64,000 nt of DNA from Crossiella equi (GTDB taxonomy: Bacteria; Actinomycetota; Actinomycetes; Mycobacteriales; Pseudonocardiaceae): NCBI RefSeq assembly GCF_017876755.1, contig NZ_JAGIOO010000001.1:2418001-2482000 (forward strand), given 5' to 3'. Both the position numbers and the translations under genes were made by a program. This document shows, piece by piece, positions 41,291 through 50,236 of this stretch. A model generated the notes under the pieces. It had not been told where the DNA came from. It did not search any database and saw only the letters and a program-made list of their open reading frames with translations. Each line of letters opens with the position of its first letter. Positions within the stretch are counted from its first letter, which is position 1.

Positions 41291-41315
41291 ATCACATCTT
41301 GAAAAAAGGTGTGAT
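41291..41315. promoter_or_regulatory. Candidate ROK operator between the regulator and GH30 genes
   Basis: ATCACATCTT-GAAAA-AAGGTGTGAT, 10-bp arms with one mismatch, AT-rich in a GC-rich region. It overlaps the predicted start region of the GH30 promoter (TTGACG at 41263, 18 bp, TTAAAT at 41287). Confidence 0.6.
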
Positions 41316-41392
41316 GCCAGTCGCCGCCCTCGCACCACACACCGGACCCGTCCCCTCACCGCCGTGGGGCTCGCTCTGTGTGAGGTAACCGC

Positions 41393-43255
41393 ATGCGCAC
41401 TGCTCCGTCCTGGTCAGCAGCGGCTTTGGGGCTGCTGATGACCGCCTTGTCCGTCATCGCCTTGCCTTCGCCGACAGCCTCGGCGGCCGGTGAGTCGGTG
41501 GACATCTGGCTCACCACGACCACCGCGGCCAACAAGGGCCGCACCGTCACCCGGGGCCTGCAGCAGCAGTCGCCGGTGCGGTTCCAGTCCGGCACCGGCA
41601 GCGGTGGCACCACGATCACCGTGAACGAGGGCCGGACCTACCAGGAGTTCGAGGGCGCGGGCGCGTCCATGACCGACTCCGCCGCGTGGCTGCTGAACAG
41701 CAGCGGGGCCATCTCCGCCGCCACCCGCGAGGCCACCATGCGGAAGCTGTTCTCGCCGACCGAGGGCATCGGACTGTCCTTCCTGCGCAACCCGATGGGC
41801 GCCTCGGACCTGGCGCGCTTCGACTACAACTTCGACAACACCTGCTGCGACGTCAACGACTTCACCATCGGTCCGGACCTGGCGGACGTGCTGCCGCTGA
41901 CCCGCCAGGCCAAGCAGCTCAACCCGGCACTGAAGGTCATGGCCTCGCCGTGGAGCGCGCCGGGCTGGATGAAGGACAACAACCACATGCACCAGGGGTG
42001 GTTGAAGGCCGAGCACTACGCCACCTTCGGCCAGTACTTCGCCAAGTACGTGCAGGCCTACCAGTCGCGCGGCGTGCCGATCGACTACGTGTCGGTGCAG
42101 AACGAGCCGACCTGCTGCCCCGGCTACCCGTCGATGCAGTGGAACCCGGCCGGGCTGATCTACTTCACCAAGAACGGCCTGTGGCCCGCCTTCCGCGCGG
42201 CCGGGATCACCAACACCAAGACCCTGGTGCTGGACTGGAACTGGGACAAGTGGGCCGAGTGGGGCGCCCCGCAGGTCAACGACCCGGCCATCCGCAACGA
42301 CCCGCTCTTCGGCGGCGTGGCCTGGCACGGCTACGGCGGAAGCCCGGGCACGCAGTCCGACGTGCAGAACCAGTACCCGGGGATCAAGCAGTACCTGACC
42401 GAGCACTCGGGCGGTGAGTGGATCAACGACCAGCACCGCGAGGACATGATCCAGGACATCATCGAGCCGACCCGCAACCACGCGCGCAGCGTGGTGAAGT
42501 GGAGCCTCGGGCTGGACCAGGCGCAGGGTCCGCACAACGGCGGCTGCGGCACGTGCACCGGGCTGATCACCGTCCACAATGGAGGACCTCGGGCCGGTCA
42601 GGTCGACTACACCATCGAGTACTACAACATGGGGCACCTGACGAAGTTCGTGCGGCCGGGCGCGGTCCGCGTGGACACCAACAACACGGCCGCGGTCAGC
42701 AACGTGGCCTGGCGCAACCCGGACGGCTCGAAGGCGCTCATCGCGTACAACACCAGTGGTGCCAACCAGAACGTGCGGGTGAACTGGGGCGGCCAGTCCT
42801 TCACCTACGACCTGCCCGCGCGCACCACGGCCACCTTCACCTGGAGCGGCCAGCCCGGGACCACCCCCGGGGCCAAGCCGATCACCGGCCTGGGCGGCAA
42901 GTGCCTGGACGTCACCGACAACTCCACCGCCAACGGCGCCCTGGCACAGATCTGGGACTGCGTCGGCGGGGCCGCGAACCAGCAGTGGACCGTACAGGCC
43001 GACGGCACGATCCGCTCGGCCCTGGCCGGGAAGTGCCTGGACGTGAGCGGCAACTCCACCGCCAACGGCGCGCCCGTGCACCTGTGGGACTGCTTCGGGG
43101 CACCGAACCAGCTGTGGCAGGTGCAGGCGAACCGGACGATCCGGAACCCGCAGTCGAACAGGTGCCTGGACGTGGTCGGCAACAACGCGGCGAACGGCAC
43201 GAAGCTCCAGATCTGGGACTGCGCCGGAGGTGGGAACCAGCAGTGGGTGGTGTGA
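41393..43255 (+). CDS. Secreted GH30 glycosidase with C-terminal ricin-type (CBM13) domain
   Basis: 620 residues. Signal peptide to about residue 31 (ASAAGES). GH30 barrel plus side beta-domain (about 60-485): GAGASMTDSAAWLL, SPWSAPGWMKDN, acid/base Glu in VSVQNEPTCC and nucleophile Glu in YLTEHSGGEW. Residues 495-620 form a ricin-B lectin with three QxW blades (QQWTV, QLWQV, QQWVV), each with a GKCLDV-type start. It probably cleaves beta-1,6-glucan or glucosylceramide-like substrate outside the cell. ATG with GTGAGGT upstream. Divergent from the ROK regulator; an 8-bp hairpin terminates it. Confidence 0.94.
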   Translation: MRTAPSWSAAALGLLMTALSVIALPSPTASAAGESVDIWLTTTTAANKGRTVTRGLQQQSPVRFQSGTGSGGTTITVNEGRTYQEFEGAGASMTDSAAWLLNSSGAISAATREATMRKLFSPTEGIGLSFLRNPMGASDLARFDYNFDNTCCDVNDFTIGPDLADVLPLTRQAKQLNPALKVMASPWSAPGWMKDNNHMHQGWLKAEHYATFGQYFAKYVQAYQSRGVPIDYVSVQNEPTCCPGYPSMQWNPAGLIYFTKNGLWPAFRAAGITNTKTLVLDWNWDKWAEWGAPQVNDPAIRNDPLFGGVAWHGYGGSPGTQSDVQNQYPGIKQYLTEHSGGEWINDQHREDMIQDIIEPTRNHARSVVKWSLGLDQAQGPHNGGCGTCTGLITVHNGGPRAGQVDYTIEYYNMGHLTKFVRPGAVRVDTNNTAAVSNVAWRNPDGSKALIAYNTSGANQNVRVNWGGQSFTYDLPARTTATFTWSGQPGTTPGAKPITGLGGKCLDVTDNSTANGALAQIWDCVGGAANQQWTVQADGTIRSALAGKCLDVSGNSTANGAPVHLWDCFGAPNQLWQVQANRTIRNPQSNRCLDVVGNNAANGTKLQIWDCAGGGNQQWVV

Positions 43256-43280
43256 GGTTCGCACGCGCCTGACCAATGTG

Positions 43281-43314
43281 TGGGCCCCTTCTCGGATCGG
43301 CGGGGAGGGGCCCA
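43281..43314 (+). terminator. Hairpin after the GH30 gene
   Basis: TGGGCCCC and GGGGCCCA, perfect 8-bp stem, 18-nt loop, 25 bp past the GH30 stop. Candidate intrinsic terminator without T-tract. Confidence 0.6.
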
Positions 43315-43443
43315 TCGTCGTTCTCACCGGATACGGAGATTGGCGGGGTGAATGTTGCCGCTCGCCCTGGCAATTATTGCAACCGTCGGCATGCGCTGGG
43401 GGGCGACTGTGTGTGTACGGGTAAGCGCGGGGGGCAGCGTGCG

Positions 43444-43592
43444 ATGGGTGGCCGACAGGTTGACATCGACTTCGGGGGCGGGAACCGGTTCCGGGTCGAG
43501 GTGTCCGAGCTGCTGCGGATGAAGGCCGGGTTCGAGGAAGTCCTGACGATGATCAAGGAGGCGAACCAGATCGCGCTTGATGCCAGTCATGA
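43444..43592 (+). pseudogene. 5' remnant of a small ESX/WXG-neighbour-type gene
   Basis: About 50 codons that look genuine (MGGRQVDIDFGGGNRFRVE, then a helix SELLRMKAGFEEVLTMIKEA). A GGGGGG ribosome-like site is 10 bases upstream. After residue 50 the frame turns into Arg/Ser/Pro-rich read-through of the next remnant. In Pseudonocardiales such short helical proteins occur next to DUF3558 lipoproteins (from memory). Read as a truncated gene. Confidence 0.5.
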
Positions 43593-43922
43593 CAAGGTCC
43601 CGACTCGACTCCCGCCAAGGTGGCGCTCCTCCTCACCCTGGACAACACCTCAGGCGGGATCGAAGGGCTGTTCAACCGCACCACGAACTTCGCGGTGTTC
43701 GAGCGAATCTCCGCCGCAGGTCAGCCCGGGGCCATCGCACTTCCCGACGACGGCCGGAAGGACGATGACTGCGCCATCGCGGTCGGACTGGCCAAGGACA
43801 TCCTCCTGCACGTGTCGGTCCGGATCGGCATCATCGGTGGTGCCCCGGCGGACCGGTCCAACCCCTGCCCCCGCGCCAACAAGGTGGCTGAGCTGGCGAT
43901 CGCGACCCTGACGGCCGGTTAG
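43593..43922 (+). pseudogene. 3' remnant of a DUF3558-family lipoprotein gene
   Basis: About 109 codons in another frame, with no start or signal peptide: STPAKVALLLTLDNTSGG, GLFNRTTNFAVFERI, DDDCAIAVGLAKD and a final NPCPRANKVAELAIATL. The two cysteines and the C-x-x-A-x-x-x-A-E end match the C-terminal half of DUF3558 proteins. The lipobox half is missing; a deletion has joined it to the preceding remnant. Confidence 0.65.
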
Positions 43923-44109
43923 CCTGGCGGTGGTGGCCAGACCGCGTGTTCGCACTGCACGGGGTGACTGTTACAGCCTGTGTCATTTCCCATAGGGTCG
44001 TGCGTTCTCGCTGGTGATGACCGAACATCTACGCGCCGACGGTCCGGGCCCGGCGGTACTCCCTGGGGTTCACCCCCGCAGTTCCACCCGATTTTGGGGG
44101 CTCATCACC

Positions 44110-46152
44110 GTGACTCGCCTTCGTGCGGGCAAGGCTGTCAGCCTGCTCGCCTTCACCGCGGCCGCCGGTCTGCTGACCAGTGTGCCCGCGCACGCCATCG
44201 CCGGGGGGCAGGGTGCCGCCGACGGCGCCTACGCGTTCTCCGCCAAGATCGAGGTCGGGGACAGCGTCCGCTCGTGCAGCGGCGCGCTGGTCGCCCCGGA
44301 CTGGGTGCTGACCGCCAAGTCCTGCTTCCCGGAGAACGCCCAGGGCGGGGTGCCCGCCGTGAGCACCAAGGTCACCGTGGGGCGCACCGCGCTGTCCGGG
44401 TCCGCGGGCAAGGTCGTGGCCGCGGCCGGGCTGGTGCTGCGCGAGGACCGCAACCTGGCCCTGGTGCGCCTGGCCTCCCCCGTCACCGACATCGCCCCCG
44501 TCGCCCTCGCGAGGACCGCGCCCGCCGCCGGTGACCCGCTGCGCGTGGCGGGGTACGGCCGCACCGCCACCGAGTGGGTGCCCGACCGCCTGCAGACCGG
44601 TACCGCCACGGTGACCGCCGCCGCCGAGGGCACGCTGACCGTGCTGGGCGACGGCACGGTCTCGGTCTGCCGCGGCGACTCCGGTGGCCCGGCCTTCCGC
44701 GAGGTGGGCGGCCGCGCCGAGCTGGTGGGCGTGCACGCCGCGTCCTGGCAGGGCGGCTGCGTGGGCGAGACGCAGACCCGCCGCGAGGTCACCGAGGCCC
44801 GCGTGGACAACATCGGCGGCTGGCTCGAGGCCCAGCTGCTCGGCCTGACCGCCGCGCCGCGCAACGTCCACGGGATCAACGTGTCCTGGCTGGCCTTCCC
44901 CGGCGCCACCGGCTACAAGGTCTACGGCGCGCGGAGCCAGGACGTGGCGCTGACCCCGGCGAACCTGCTGGGCACCGTGACCGGGCTCAGGTTCGAGCAC
45001 ACCGCCCTGGCCCCGAGGACGGCCTGGTACTACCGCGTGGTCCCGGTGACCGCCAACGGCGACGCCTCGGCCTCCCTGGTCGCCACCGCCACCACCAAGC
45101 TGCCGCTGACCAGCGACTTCAACGGTGACGGCCGCGACGACGTGTCCGCGCTGTACGACTACTGGAACTACGACACCGCGACCTTCACCTTCGACGGCAC
45201 CGAGGCGGGGCTGGCCAAGCCGGTCCAGAAGTGGCGCACCGGGGCGAACCAGTGGGACATCAACCGCGGCAAGTACCTCAACGGCGACTTCAACGGTGAC
45301 GGCTACGCCGACCTGGGCCTGTTCTACGGCTACGACGACGCCAACACCGTGCTGTGGGTGCGCTACGGCTCCGCCGAGGGCCTGAAGGACGCCCGCAAGG
45401 TCTGGGAGTCCGGCGGCGGCCAGTGGGAGCAGCACCGCGCGCAGTACGTGGCCGGTGACTTCGACGGCGACGGCAAGACCGACATCGCGGGCCTGTACGG
45501 CTACGAAGGCGGCCGCACCTCGGCGTTCCTGTTCTACGGCACCGCGGACGGCGTGCGTGGCCCGGCCGAGAAGTGGAACTCCGGCGAGGGCAACTGGGAG
45601 CGCACCTCCAGCACGTTCCTGGCCGGTGACTTCAACGGTGACGGCCGCGCGGACCTGGCCGGGGTCTACAACTACGGCGGCGGCAGCATGGCCAACTTCA
45701 TCTTCTACAGCTCCGACAGCGGGCTGGCGGGGCCGAAGCGGGAGTGGTCGGCCACCGGGTGGTGGGCCGAGCGCGTCAACTGGTTCGCCGGAGACTTCGA
45801 CGGGGACGGGCGCGACGACGTCACCGCGATCTACGGCTACGACAACAGCCAGATCAAGCAGTTCCTGTGGAAGGGCGGCGCGAACGGCCTGCAGGCGGGC
45901 TACGTCAACCACGACTCCGGCGTCGGCCAGTGGACCTGGACGAGCAGCCGCTGGGTGGTCGGCGACTACAACGGCGACGGCCGCACCGACCTGATCGGCT
46001 TCTACAACTACGGTGACGCCACCACCACCGCCTGGCTGTACCGCAGCGGCGTGGGCGGTGCCCCGGCGCAGCAGAAGCCCATCGACGCCTGGAGCTCCGG
46101 TCGGGGCAACTGGGAGTGGAACCAGGGGCGTTACGTGTACCTGGGCCAGTAG
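44110..46152 (+). CDS. Secreted trypsin-like (S1) pseudoprotease with six FG-GAP/VCBS repeats
   Basis: 680 residues: signal peptide to about residue 30 (VPAHA), mature start IAGGQGAADG like trypsin IVGG, S1 domain to about 240, an FN3-like module (240-335) and six FG-GAP calcium-binding repeats (DFNGDGRDDV, DFNGDGYADL, DFDGDGKTDI, DFNGDGRADL, DFDGDGRDDV, DYNGDGRTDL). The nucleophile Ser191 is intact (CRGDSGGP), but the catalytic His is Ser71 in LTAKSCF (normally LTAAHC) and the Asp position is Asn115 in RNLALVRL. It therefore cannot work by a standard triad and may be a binding protein. GTG at 44110 with GGGGG upstream; an ATG at 44014 would put about 30 residues before the signal. Confidence 0.87.
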   Translation: MTRLRAGKAVSLLAFTAAAGLLTSVPAHAIAGGQGAADGAYAFSAKIEVGDSVRSCSGALVAPDWVLTAKSCFPENAQGGVPAVSTKVTVGRTALSGSAGKVVAAAGLVLREDRNLALVRLASPVTDIAPVALARTAPAAGDPLRVAGYGRTATEWVPDRLQTGTATVTAAAEGTLTVLGDGTVSVCRGDSGGPAFREVGGRAELVGVHAASWQGGCVGETQTRREVTEARVDNIGGWLEAQLLGLTAAPRNVHGINVSWLAFPGATGYKVYGARSQDVALTPANLLGTVTGLRFEHTALAPRTAWYYRVVPVTANGDASASLVATATTKLPLTSDFNGDGRDDVSALYDYWNYDTATFTFDGTEAGLAKPVQKWRTGANQWDINRGKYLNGDFNGDGYADLGLFYGYDDANTVLWVRYGSAEGLKDARKVWESGGGQWEQHRAQYVAGDFDGDGKTDIAGLYGYEGGRTSAFLFYGTADGVRGPAEKWNSGEGNWERTSSTFLAGDFNGDGRADLAGVYNYGGGSMANFIFYSSDSGLAGPKREWSATGWWAERVNWFAGDFDGDGRDDVTAIYGYDNSQIKQFLWKGGANGLQAGYVNHDSGVGQWTWTSSRWVVGDYNGDGRTDLIGFYNYGDATTTAWLYRSGVGGAPAQQKPIDAWSSGRGNWEWNQGRYVYLGQ

Positions 46153-46162
46153 GACCACCTGC

Positions 46163-46199
46163 CCGAGGGCCCCGGACCAGCGCGGTCCGGAGCCCTCGG
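46163..46199. terminator. Bidirectional hairpin between convergent genes
   Basis: Two 7-8 bp blocks, CCGAGGGC/GCCCTCGG and CCGGACC/GGTCCGG, form one stem of 15 pairs with a single mismatch and a 5-nt loop. It lies 10 bp after the pseudoprotease stop and 13 bp before the VKOR stop, so it can end both transcripts. Confidence 0.8.
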
Positions 46200-46212
46200 A
46201 CTGTCCGGGGGC

Positions 46213-46833
46213 TCAGGCGCCGAGCAGGGCCGAGCCGAAGCGGGCGAAGACGAACACGACCACCAGGGCGAGCCAGGTGAAGGTGATCAGCCAGGCGAAC
46301 CGGGTCAGACCGGTCAGCGGCCGACCGAACGACCCGCGCTCGGCGTTGTGCAGCGTGGTGTAGACGAAGATCGGGATCATCACGGCCCACACGACCATGC
46401 AGTACGGGCACAGCGCGCGGATCTCGTAGACGCTCTGGAAGATCAGCCAGTGCACGAAGACCACGCCGAGCGTGGCCCCGAGCTGGAGGCCCAGCCAGAA
46501 CCACGTGCGGTAGGCGGCCCCGGCGAGCAGGCCGAACCCGGCGGCGGTGACGATGCCGAACCCGGCGATGCCCAGCAGCGGGTTCGGGAAGCCGAACAGC
46601 GCGGCCTGCGGGGTCTCCATCACCGTGCCGCAGCTGAGCACGGAGTTGAACGTGCAGGACGGGATGTAGTTCGGGTTGAGCAGCAGCTCGAACTTCTCCA
46701 CGGTGAGCACAAACGCGGCGAGCAGGCCGACCAGGCCGCCGACCGCCAGCAGCCAGGCCGTCGACCGGGACAGCCGCAACCCCTCGTGCTCCGGCTCGAC
46801 GGCCGTGTCCTCCACAACGTCACTGCTGGTCAT
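46213..46833 (-). CDS. Vitamin K epoxide reductase (VKOR) family protein
   Basis: 206 residues, four to five membrane segments. The VKOR pattern is complete: loop cysteines in SCTFNSVLSCG, a Ser/Thr-type region after it, and the membrane-edge active site CPYC in ALCPYCMVVW. In actinobacteria VKOR reoxidises a DsbA-like thiol oxidase using menaquinone, supporting disulfide formation in exported proteins. ATG at 46833 was chosen because upstream codons lack a ribosome site and are Pro/Leu-rich. Many nearby products are secreted and Cys-containing, but no Dsb partner is adjacent. Confidence 0.93.
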   Translation of the reverse strand: MTSSDVVEDTAVEPEHEGLRLSRSTAWLLAVGGLVGLLAAFVLTVEKFELLLNPNYIPSCTFNSVLSCGTVMETPQAALFGFPNPLLGIAGFGIVTAAGFGLLAGAAYRTWFWLGLQLGATLGVVFVHWLIFQSVYEIRALCPYCMVVWAVMIPIFVYTTLHNAERGSFGRPLTGLTRFAWLITFTWLALVVVFVFARFGSALLGA

Positions 46834-46874
46834 AGCGCATCCGATCGACAACGGGGCGGGCTGACACCACGGTA

Positions 46875-46902
46875 GGCGGTGCACGCGGGTGCGCGCACCG
46901 CC
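46875..46902 (-). terminator. Hairpin between the amidohydrolase and VKOR genes
   Basis: GGCGGTGC and GCACCGCC, perfect 8-bp stem with a 12-nt loop, 61 bp past the amidohydrolase stop. Confidence 0.45.
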
Positions 46903-46963
46903 ATGCCGATCAGAGCACCCATGAGGTGACGGTGTGGTTAAGCACGGGCCATTCGGTTTTCAG

Positions 46964-49900
46964 TTAACACTCGGGGTCGCAGCAGGAGTCCTTCCGCATG
47001 GCCAGGGTGACCTGGTGCCAGTGCTCGTGATCCTGCGCCGACGCGGCCAGGGCGCTCGCCCCGGTCTGGAACTCCTCCACCAGGTCGGCGGTGGTGTGGT
47101 GCACACCCCCGCGCAGCACACCCGAGGTGCGGACCAGCGAGCTGAAGTCGGTGAACGGGTCACCGTCCACAATGGTCACGTCCGCGACCTTGCCGACCTC
47201 CAGGGTGCCCAGGTCCCGGTCCTGGCCGAAGACCCTCGCGGGCAGCGAGGTGACCGTGCGCAGGGCCTGGGCCGGGGTGAAGCCGTTGCGGTGCAGTGCG
47301 CGCAGGCCCAGGTGCAGGTGCAGGCCGACCGCGACCAGCGGCTGGTCGGTGCCCAGGGCCACCAGACCGCCCGCGGCCAGGACGCGCTGGTAGACCTCGA
47401 CCTCGGTGGCCAGGGTGGCCAGCTGGGCCGGGGTGGGCGGGACCTTGGCGGCGGCCTTGGCCGCGGCCGCGTCCCAGGGCGGCATCATCGCGGTGACCCG
47501 GGGGTCCTCGGCCAGGGCGGCGTCCGCGCCGAGCAGCGGGGCCGCGGTGAACGGGGTGGCGATGAGGTGGAAGCGGTCACCCTTGGCGTAGATCTCCACC
47601 AGGTCCTGGTAGGCGCGGCCGGTGGCCGAGGTGGCGTGGCCGAACTCCAGGCGCTGGGTGGCCTGGAGGTGCGTGGTCAGGTCCTGGTTGAGCTGCACGC
47701 CCGGGGAGCACAGGTGACTGCCGCTGCGCACGCCGAGGCGCTCGTGCGCGAAGGCCGCCGCCTCGGCCATCAGCCAGCCCGGGGCGCGGACGTAGGTCTT
47801 GACGAAGTCCCAGTCCAGCGCGGCGGCCCGGTCCAGGGAGCGGCGCAGGCCCTCGCGGGTGCGGTGCGCGCGGCCCATGCTGTAGGCCACGCGCGAGCCG
47901 TCCAGCAGCTCGCCGGTGGCGAGCAGGCGCGGACCGGCCAGGGCACCGGCCGCCACGGCCTCGCGGATGCGGGCCTGTTCATAGGCGAAGCCGCCGAAGG
48001 AGACCGCGGTGGTGATGCCGTAGGCCAGCTGGGTCGCGGTCTGGCGGCCGCCGTAGGTGTACTGCCAGGGGTGGGTGTGCGCGTCCCACAGGCCCGGCAG
48101 CACGGTCTGCCCGCTGGCGTCGACGCGCCTGGCGGCCGGACGGCCCGCGCGGTGCGGGGCCACCTCGGTGATGCGGCCACCCCGCAGGACCAGGTCGACG
48201 TCCTGGCGGACCTCGTCGCCGGTACCGGCCCAGAAGCGGCCCGCGTGCACCACGGTGTCCTCGGGGCGGGGGCGGCGGTAGTCCAGGGGCGCGCGCACGG
48301 TGCGGGCCCGGCCGCCGTCGACGCCGACCAGGCGGAGCTTCCCGGCGGAGAGGTAGAGCACGGTCTGGCCGTCGCCGGAGAAGGACGGGTGGTCGGCGGC
48401 CTCCCGGGTGAGCTGGCGCGCGGCGCCCGCCGGGGTGCCGTCGGGCTTGACCGGCACCAGCCACAGCGCGGACTCCACGACCACCGCGAAGTGCCTGCCG
48501 TCCGGGGACCACACCGGGCCGGAGTCGTAGCGGTCGGCGATCGAGGTGTGCGCGGCGACCTGGTGCAGCCGGGCGGTGCCGGTGGCGACCTCGACCACGC
48601 GGATGAGGTTGTAGCCCTCGCGGAAGCGGCCGTTGAGGCGGTTGCGGTCGCAGTAGGCCAGGTACCTCCCGTCCGGCGACCAGCTGGGCCGTCCGGGCAG
48701 GCCACCGCCGCCCAGGGGCGCGGCCAGCACCTTCTCCGTGCCCGCCTTCAGGTCGCGGACCACCAGGTTGCCCGCCATATCGATCGCGGCGAGGGCACCC
48801 CCGTCCGGGGAGAGGGCCGGGTGCACGCGGCCGCCGCCCGCCAGCACGGTGTCCGCGCCGGTGGCCAGGTCGAGCCTGCGGGCGGTGAGCAGGCCCTCGC
48901 GGTCGTCGCTGAACACCAGCGACCCGCCGTCGGCGGTCCAGGTCGGACCGAGCACGTACCGGGTCGGCGGCACGGTCAGCACCTTGCGCGGGGTGCCGCC
49001 CTCGGCCGCGACCACCCACAGCGAGTTCAGGGCGGCGAAGGCGATGCGCTTGCCGTCCGGGGACAGGCTGGGCAGGTGCACCGACCGCACGTCGCGCACG
49101 CCGTCGCCGACCAGGTCGTAGCGCTTGTCGCGGTAGCGCGGGCGGTCCAGCGGCAGCGTCGCGGTGAACGCGATGGGTGCCAGCGTGGCGGGCGCCGCCG
49201 GGTTGACCAGCGTGAACCTGCCGGAGACGGTGAGCAGCAGCTTGTCGCCGTGCCAGCGCGGCGGCACCGGCGCCACGTCGCCGTCGATGGCGACCGGCTG
49301 GCCGCCGACCACGAGCGTGCAGCTGGCCGAGGGCGCGCCGGTGGTGCGCAGGTAGGCCAGGCGGCCGTCGGCGTGCACCGCCGGGGTCATCACCTGGGCC
49401 GCGCTGCCGTCGGTGTGCACGACGGTGACCGCGCCGGAGCCGTCGGCGGCCACCGAGGCGACGGTCTTGGCGCTGAGCGCGCCGGAGGCGAAGGCGCCGC
49501 GCACGAACAGCACGCGCTTGCCGTCCGGGGCGAACACCGGGTCGAAGTCCTCCCAGGCGGCGTCCTGGAGCGGGCCCTGCTGGCCGGGCAGGCCGGTGAG
49601 CTGCGCCAGCCCGCCGTCGCGCAGGTCGAGTACCCAGATCCGGTACGGGCTGCCGTTGACGGGGTGGCCCGCGCGTTCGGAGGCGAAGACCACGCGGGTG
49701 CCGTCCGGGGAGAAGCTGGGGGCGCGGTCGTCCCACGGGCCGTCGGTGAGCTGGCGCAGGCCGGTGCCGTCCGGGCGCAGCGACCACAGGTGGAAGCCGC
49801 CGCCCCGGTAGGCGCAGACCACGAGCTGGGTGCCGTCCGGGGAGAACACCGGCCGGTTGGGCTCCAGGTCCGCCGGGGTGAGCGCGATGGCCTTGCCACC

Positions 49901-50158
49901 GCCGCCCGGGATCGACCAGAGCACGTTCTGCACCTCGGCGACCAGGGTCTTGCCACCCGGGTCGAGGGTGGCGGCGCCGTTGGTGGCGGCGGTGAAGGAG
50001 AGCCGGGCGCGGCCCGCGGCGCCCTCCGGGTCGGCCAGGGCCTCCGGCGCGGAGCCGGTCAGGGCTCCGGAGGTGCCCGCGACGGCGGCCGTGGCGGCGG
50101 CCGCCCGCAGGAACCGGCGTCGGGACAGGGTCGAATCAGTGCTGTCCGAGATATCCAC
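46964..50158 (-). CDS. Tat-exported amidohydrolase with N-terminal TolB/WD40-like propeller
   Basis: 1064 residues. A twin-arginine signal STLSRRRFLRAAAAT starts the protein, followed by an Ala-rich core. Residues about 60-640 contain repeated FSPDGT/LSPDGK blades of a TolB-like propeller. Residues about 645-1050 form an imidazolonepropionase-type amidohydrolase: HxH in LWDAHTHPW, a late HLCSPGVQLNQ segment and the catalytic Asp in ALGTDQPL. It should hydrolyse a peptide-like or cyclic amide outside the membrane. The C-terminus is Cys-rich (DSCCDPEC). GTG at 50158 lies 7 bp after TAGCCT, a leaderless start. Confidence 0.92.
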   Translation of the reverse strand: MDISDSTDSTLSRRRFLRAAAATAAVAGTSGALTGSAPEALADPEGAAGRARLSFTAATNGAATLDPGGKTLVAEVQNVLWSIPGGGGKAIALTPADLEPNRPVFSPDGTQLVVCAYRGGGFHLWSLRPDGTGLRQLTDGPWDDRAPSFSPDGTRVVFASERAGHPVNGSPYRIWVLDLRDGGLAQLTGLPGQQGPLQDAAWEDFDPVFAPDGKRVLFVRGAFASGALSAKTVASVAADGSGAVTVVHTDGSAAQVMTPAVHADGRLAYLRTTGAPSASCTLVVGGQPVAIDGDVAPVPPRWHGDKLLLTVSGRFTLVNPAAPATLAPIAFTATLPLDRPRYRDKRYDLVGDGVRDVRSVHLPSLSPDGKRIAFAALNSLWVVAAEGGTPRKVLTVPPTRYVLGPTWTADGGSLVFSDDREGLLTARRLDLATGADTVLAGGGRVHPALSPDGGALAAIDMAGNLVVRDLKAGTEKVLAAPLGGGGLPGRPSWSPDGRYLAYCDRNRLNGRFREGYNLIRVVEVATGTARLHQVAAHTSIADRYDSGPVWSPDGRHFAVVVESALWLVPVKPDGTPAGAARQLTREAADHPSFSGDGQTVLYLSAGKLRLVGVDGGRARTVRAPLDYRRPRPEDTVVHAGRFWAGTGDEVRQDVDLVLRGGRITEVAPHRAGRPAARRVDASGQTVLPGLWDAHTHPWQYTYGGRQTATQLAYGITTAVSFGGFAYEQARIREAVAAGALAGPRLLATGELLDGSRVAYSMGRAHRTREGLRRSLDRAAALDWDFVKTYVRAPGWLMAEAAAFAHERLGVRSGSHLCSPGVQLNQDLTTHLQATQRLEFGHATSATGRAYQDLVEIYAKGDRFHLIATPFTAAPLLGADAALAEDPRVTAMMPPWDAAAAKAAAKVPPTPAQLATLATEVEVYQRVLAAGGLVALGTDQPLVAVGLHLHLGLRALHRNGFTPAQALRTVTSLPARVFGQDRDLGTLEVGKVADVTIVDGDPFTDFSSLVRTSGVLRGGVHHTTADLVEEFQTGASALAASAQDHEHWHQVTLAMRKDSCCDPEC

Positions 50159-50165
50159 TCACGGG

Positions 50166-50193
50166 AGGCTACCCATTTGGGTGACCCCCGCAA
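50166..50193 (-). promoter_or_regulatory. Leaderless promoter of the amidohydrolase gene
   Basis: Minus strand TTGCGG (50193-50188), 16 bp, TAGCCT (50171-50166), then 7 bp to the GTG. ACCCATTTGGGT, a near-palindrome, overlaps the spacer. Confidence 0.55.
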
Positions 50194-50236
50194 GGGTTAT
50201 TGACTGACTGGGAAATCGAATCGGCGCAATCCGGAT

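Noticed and set aside
44079-44102. Pho-box-like direct repeat before the pseudoprotease
   Set aside because: GTTCACC and GTTCCACC occur, but the spacing does not fit the 11-bp phase of actinobacterial Pho boxes.
46934-50203. Long plus-strand open frame opposite the amidohydrolase gene
   Set aside because: Gln/Val/Gly/His/Arg-rich shadow of a clear Tat-signal amidohydrolase on the minus strand.
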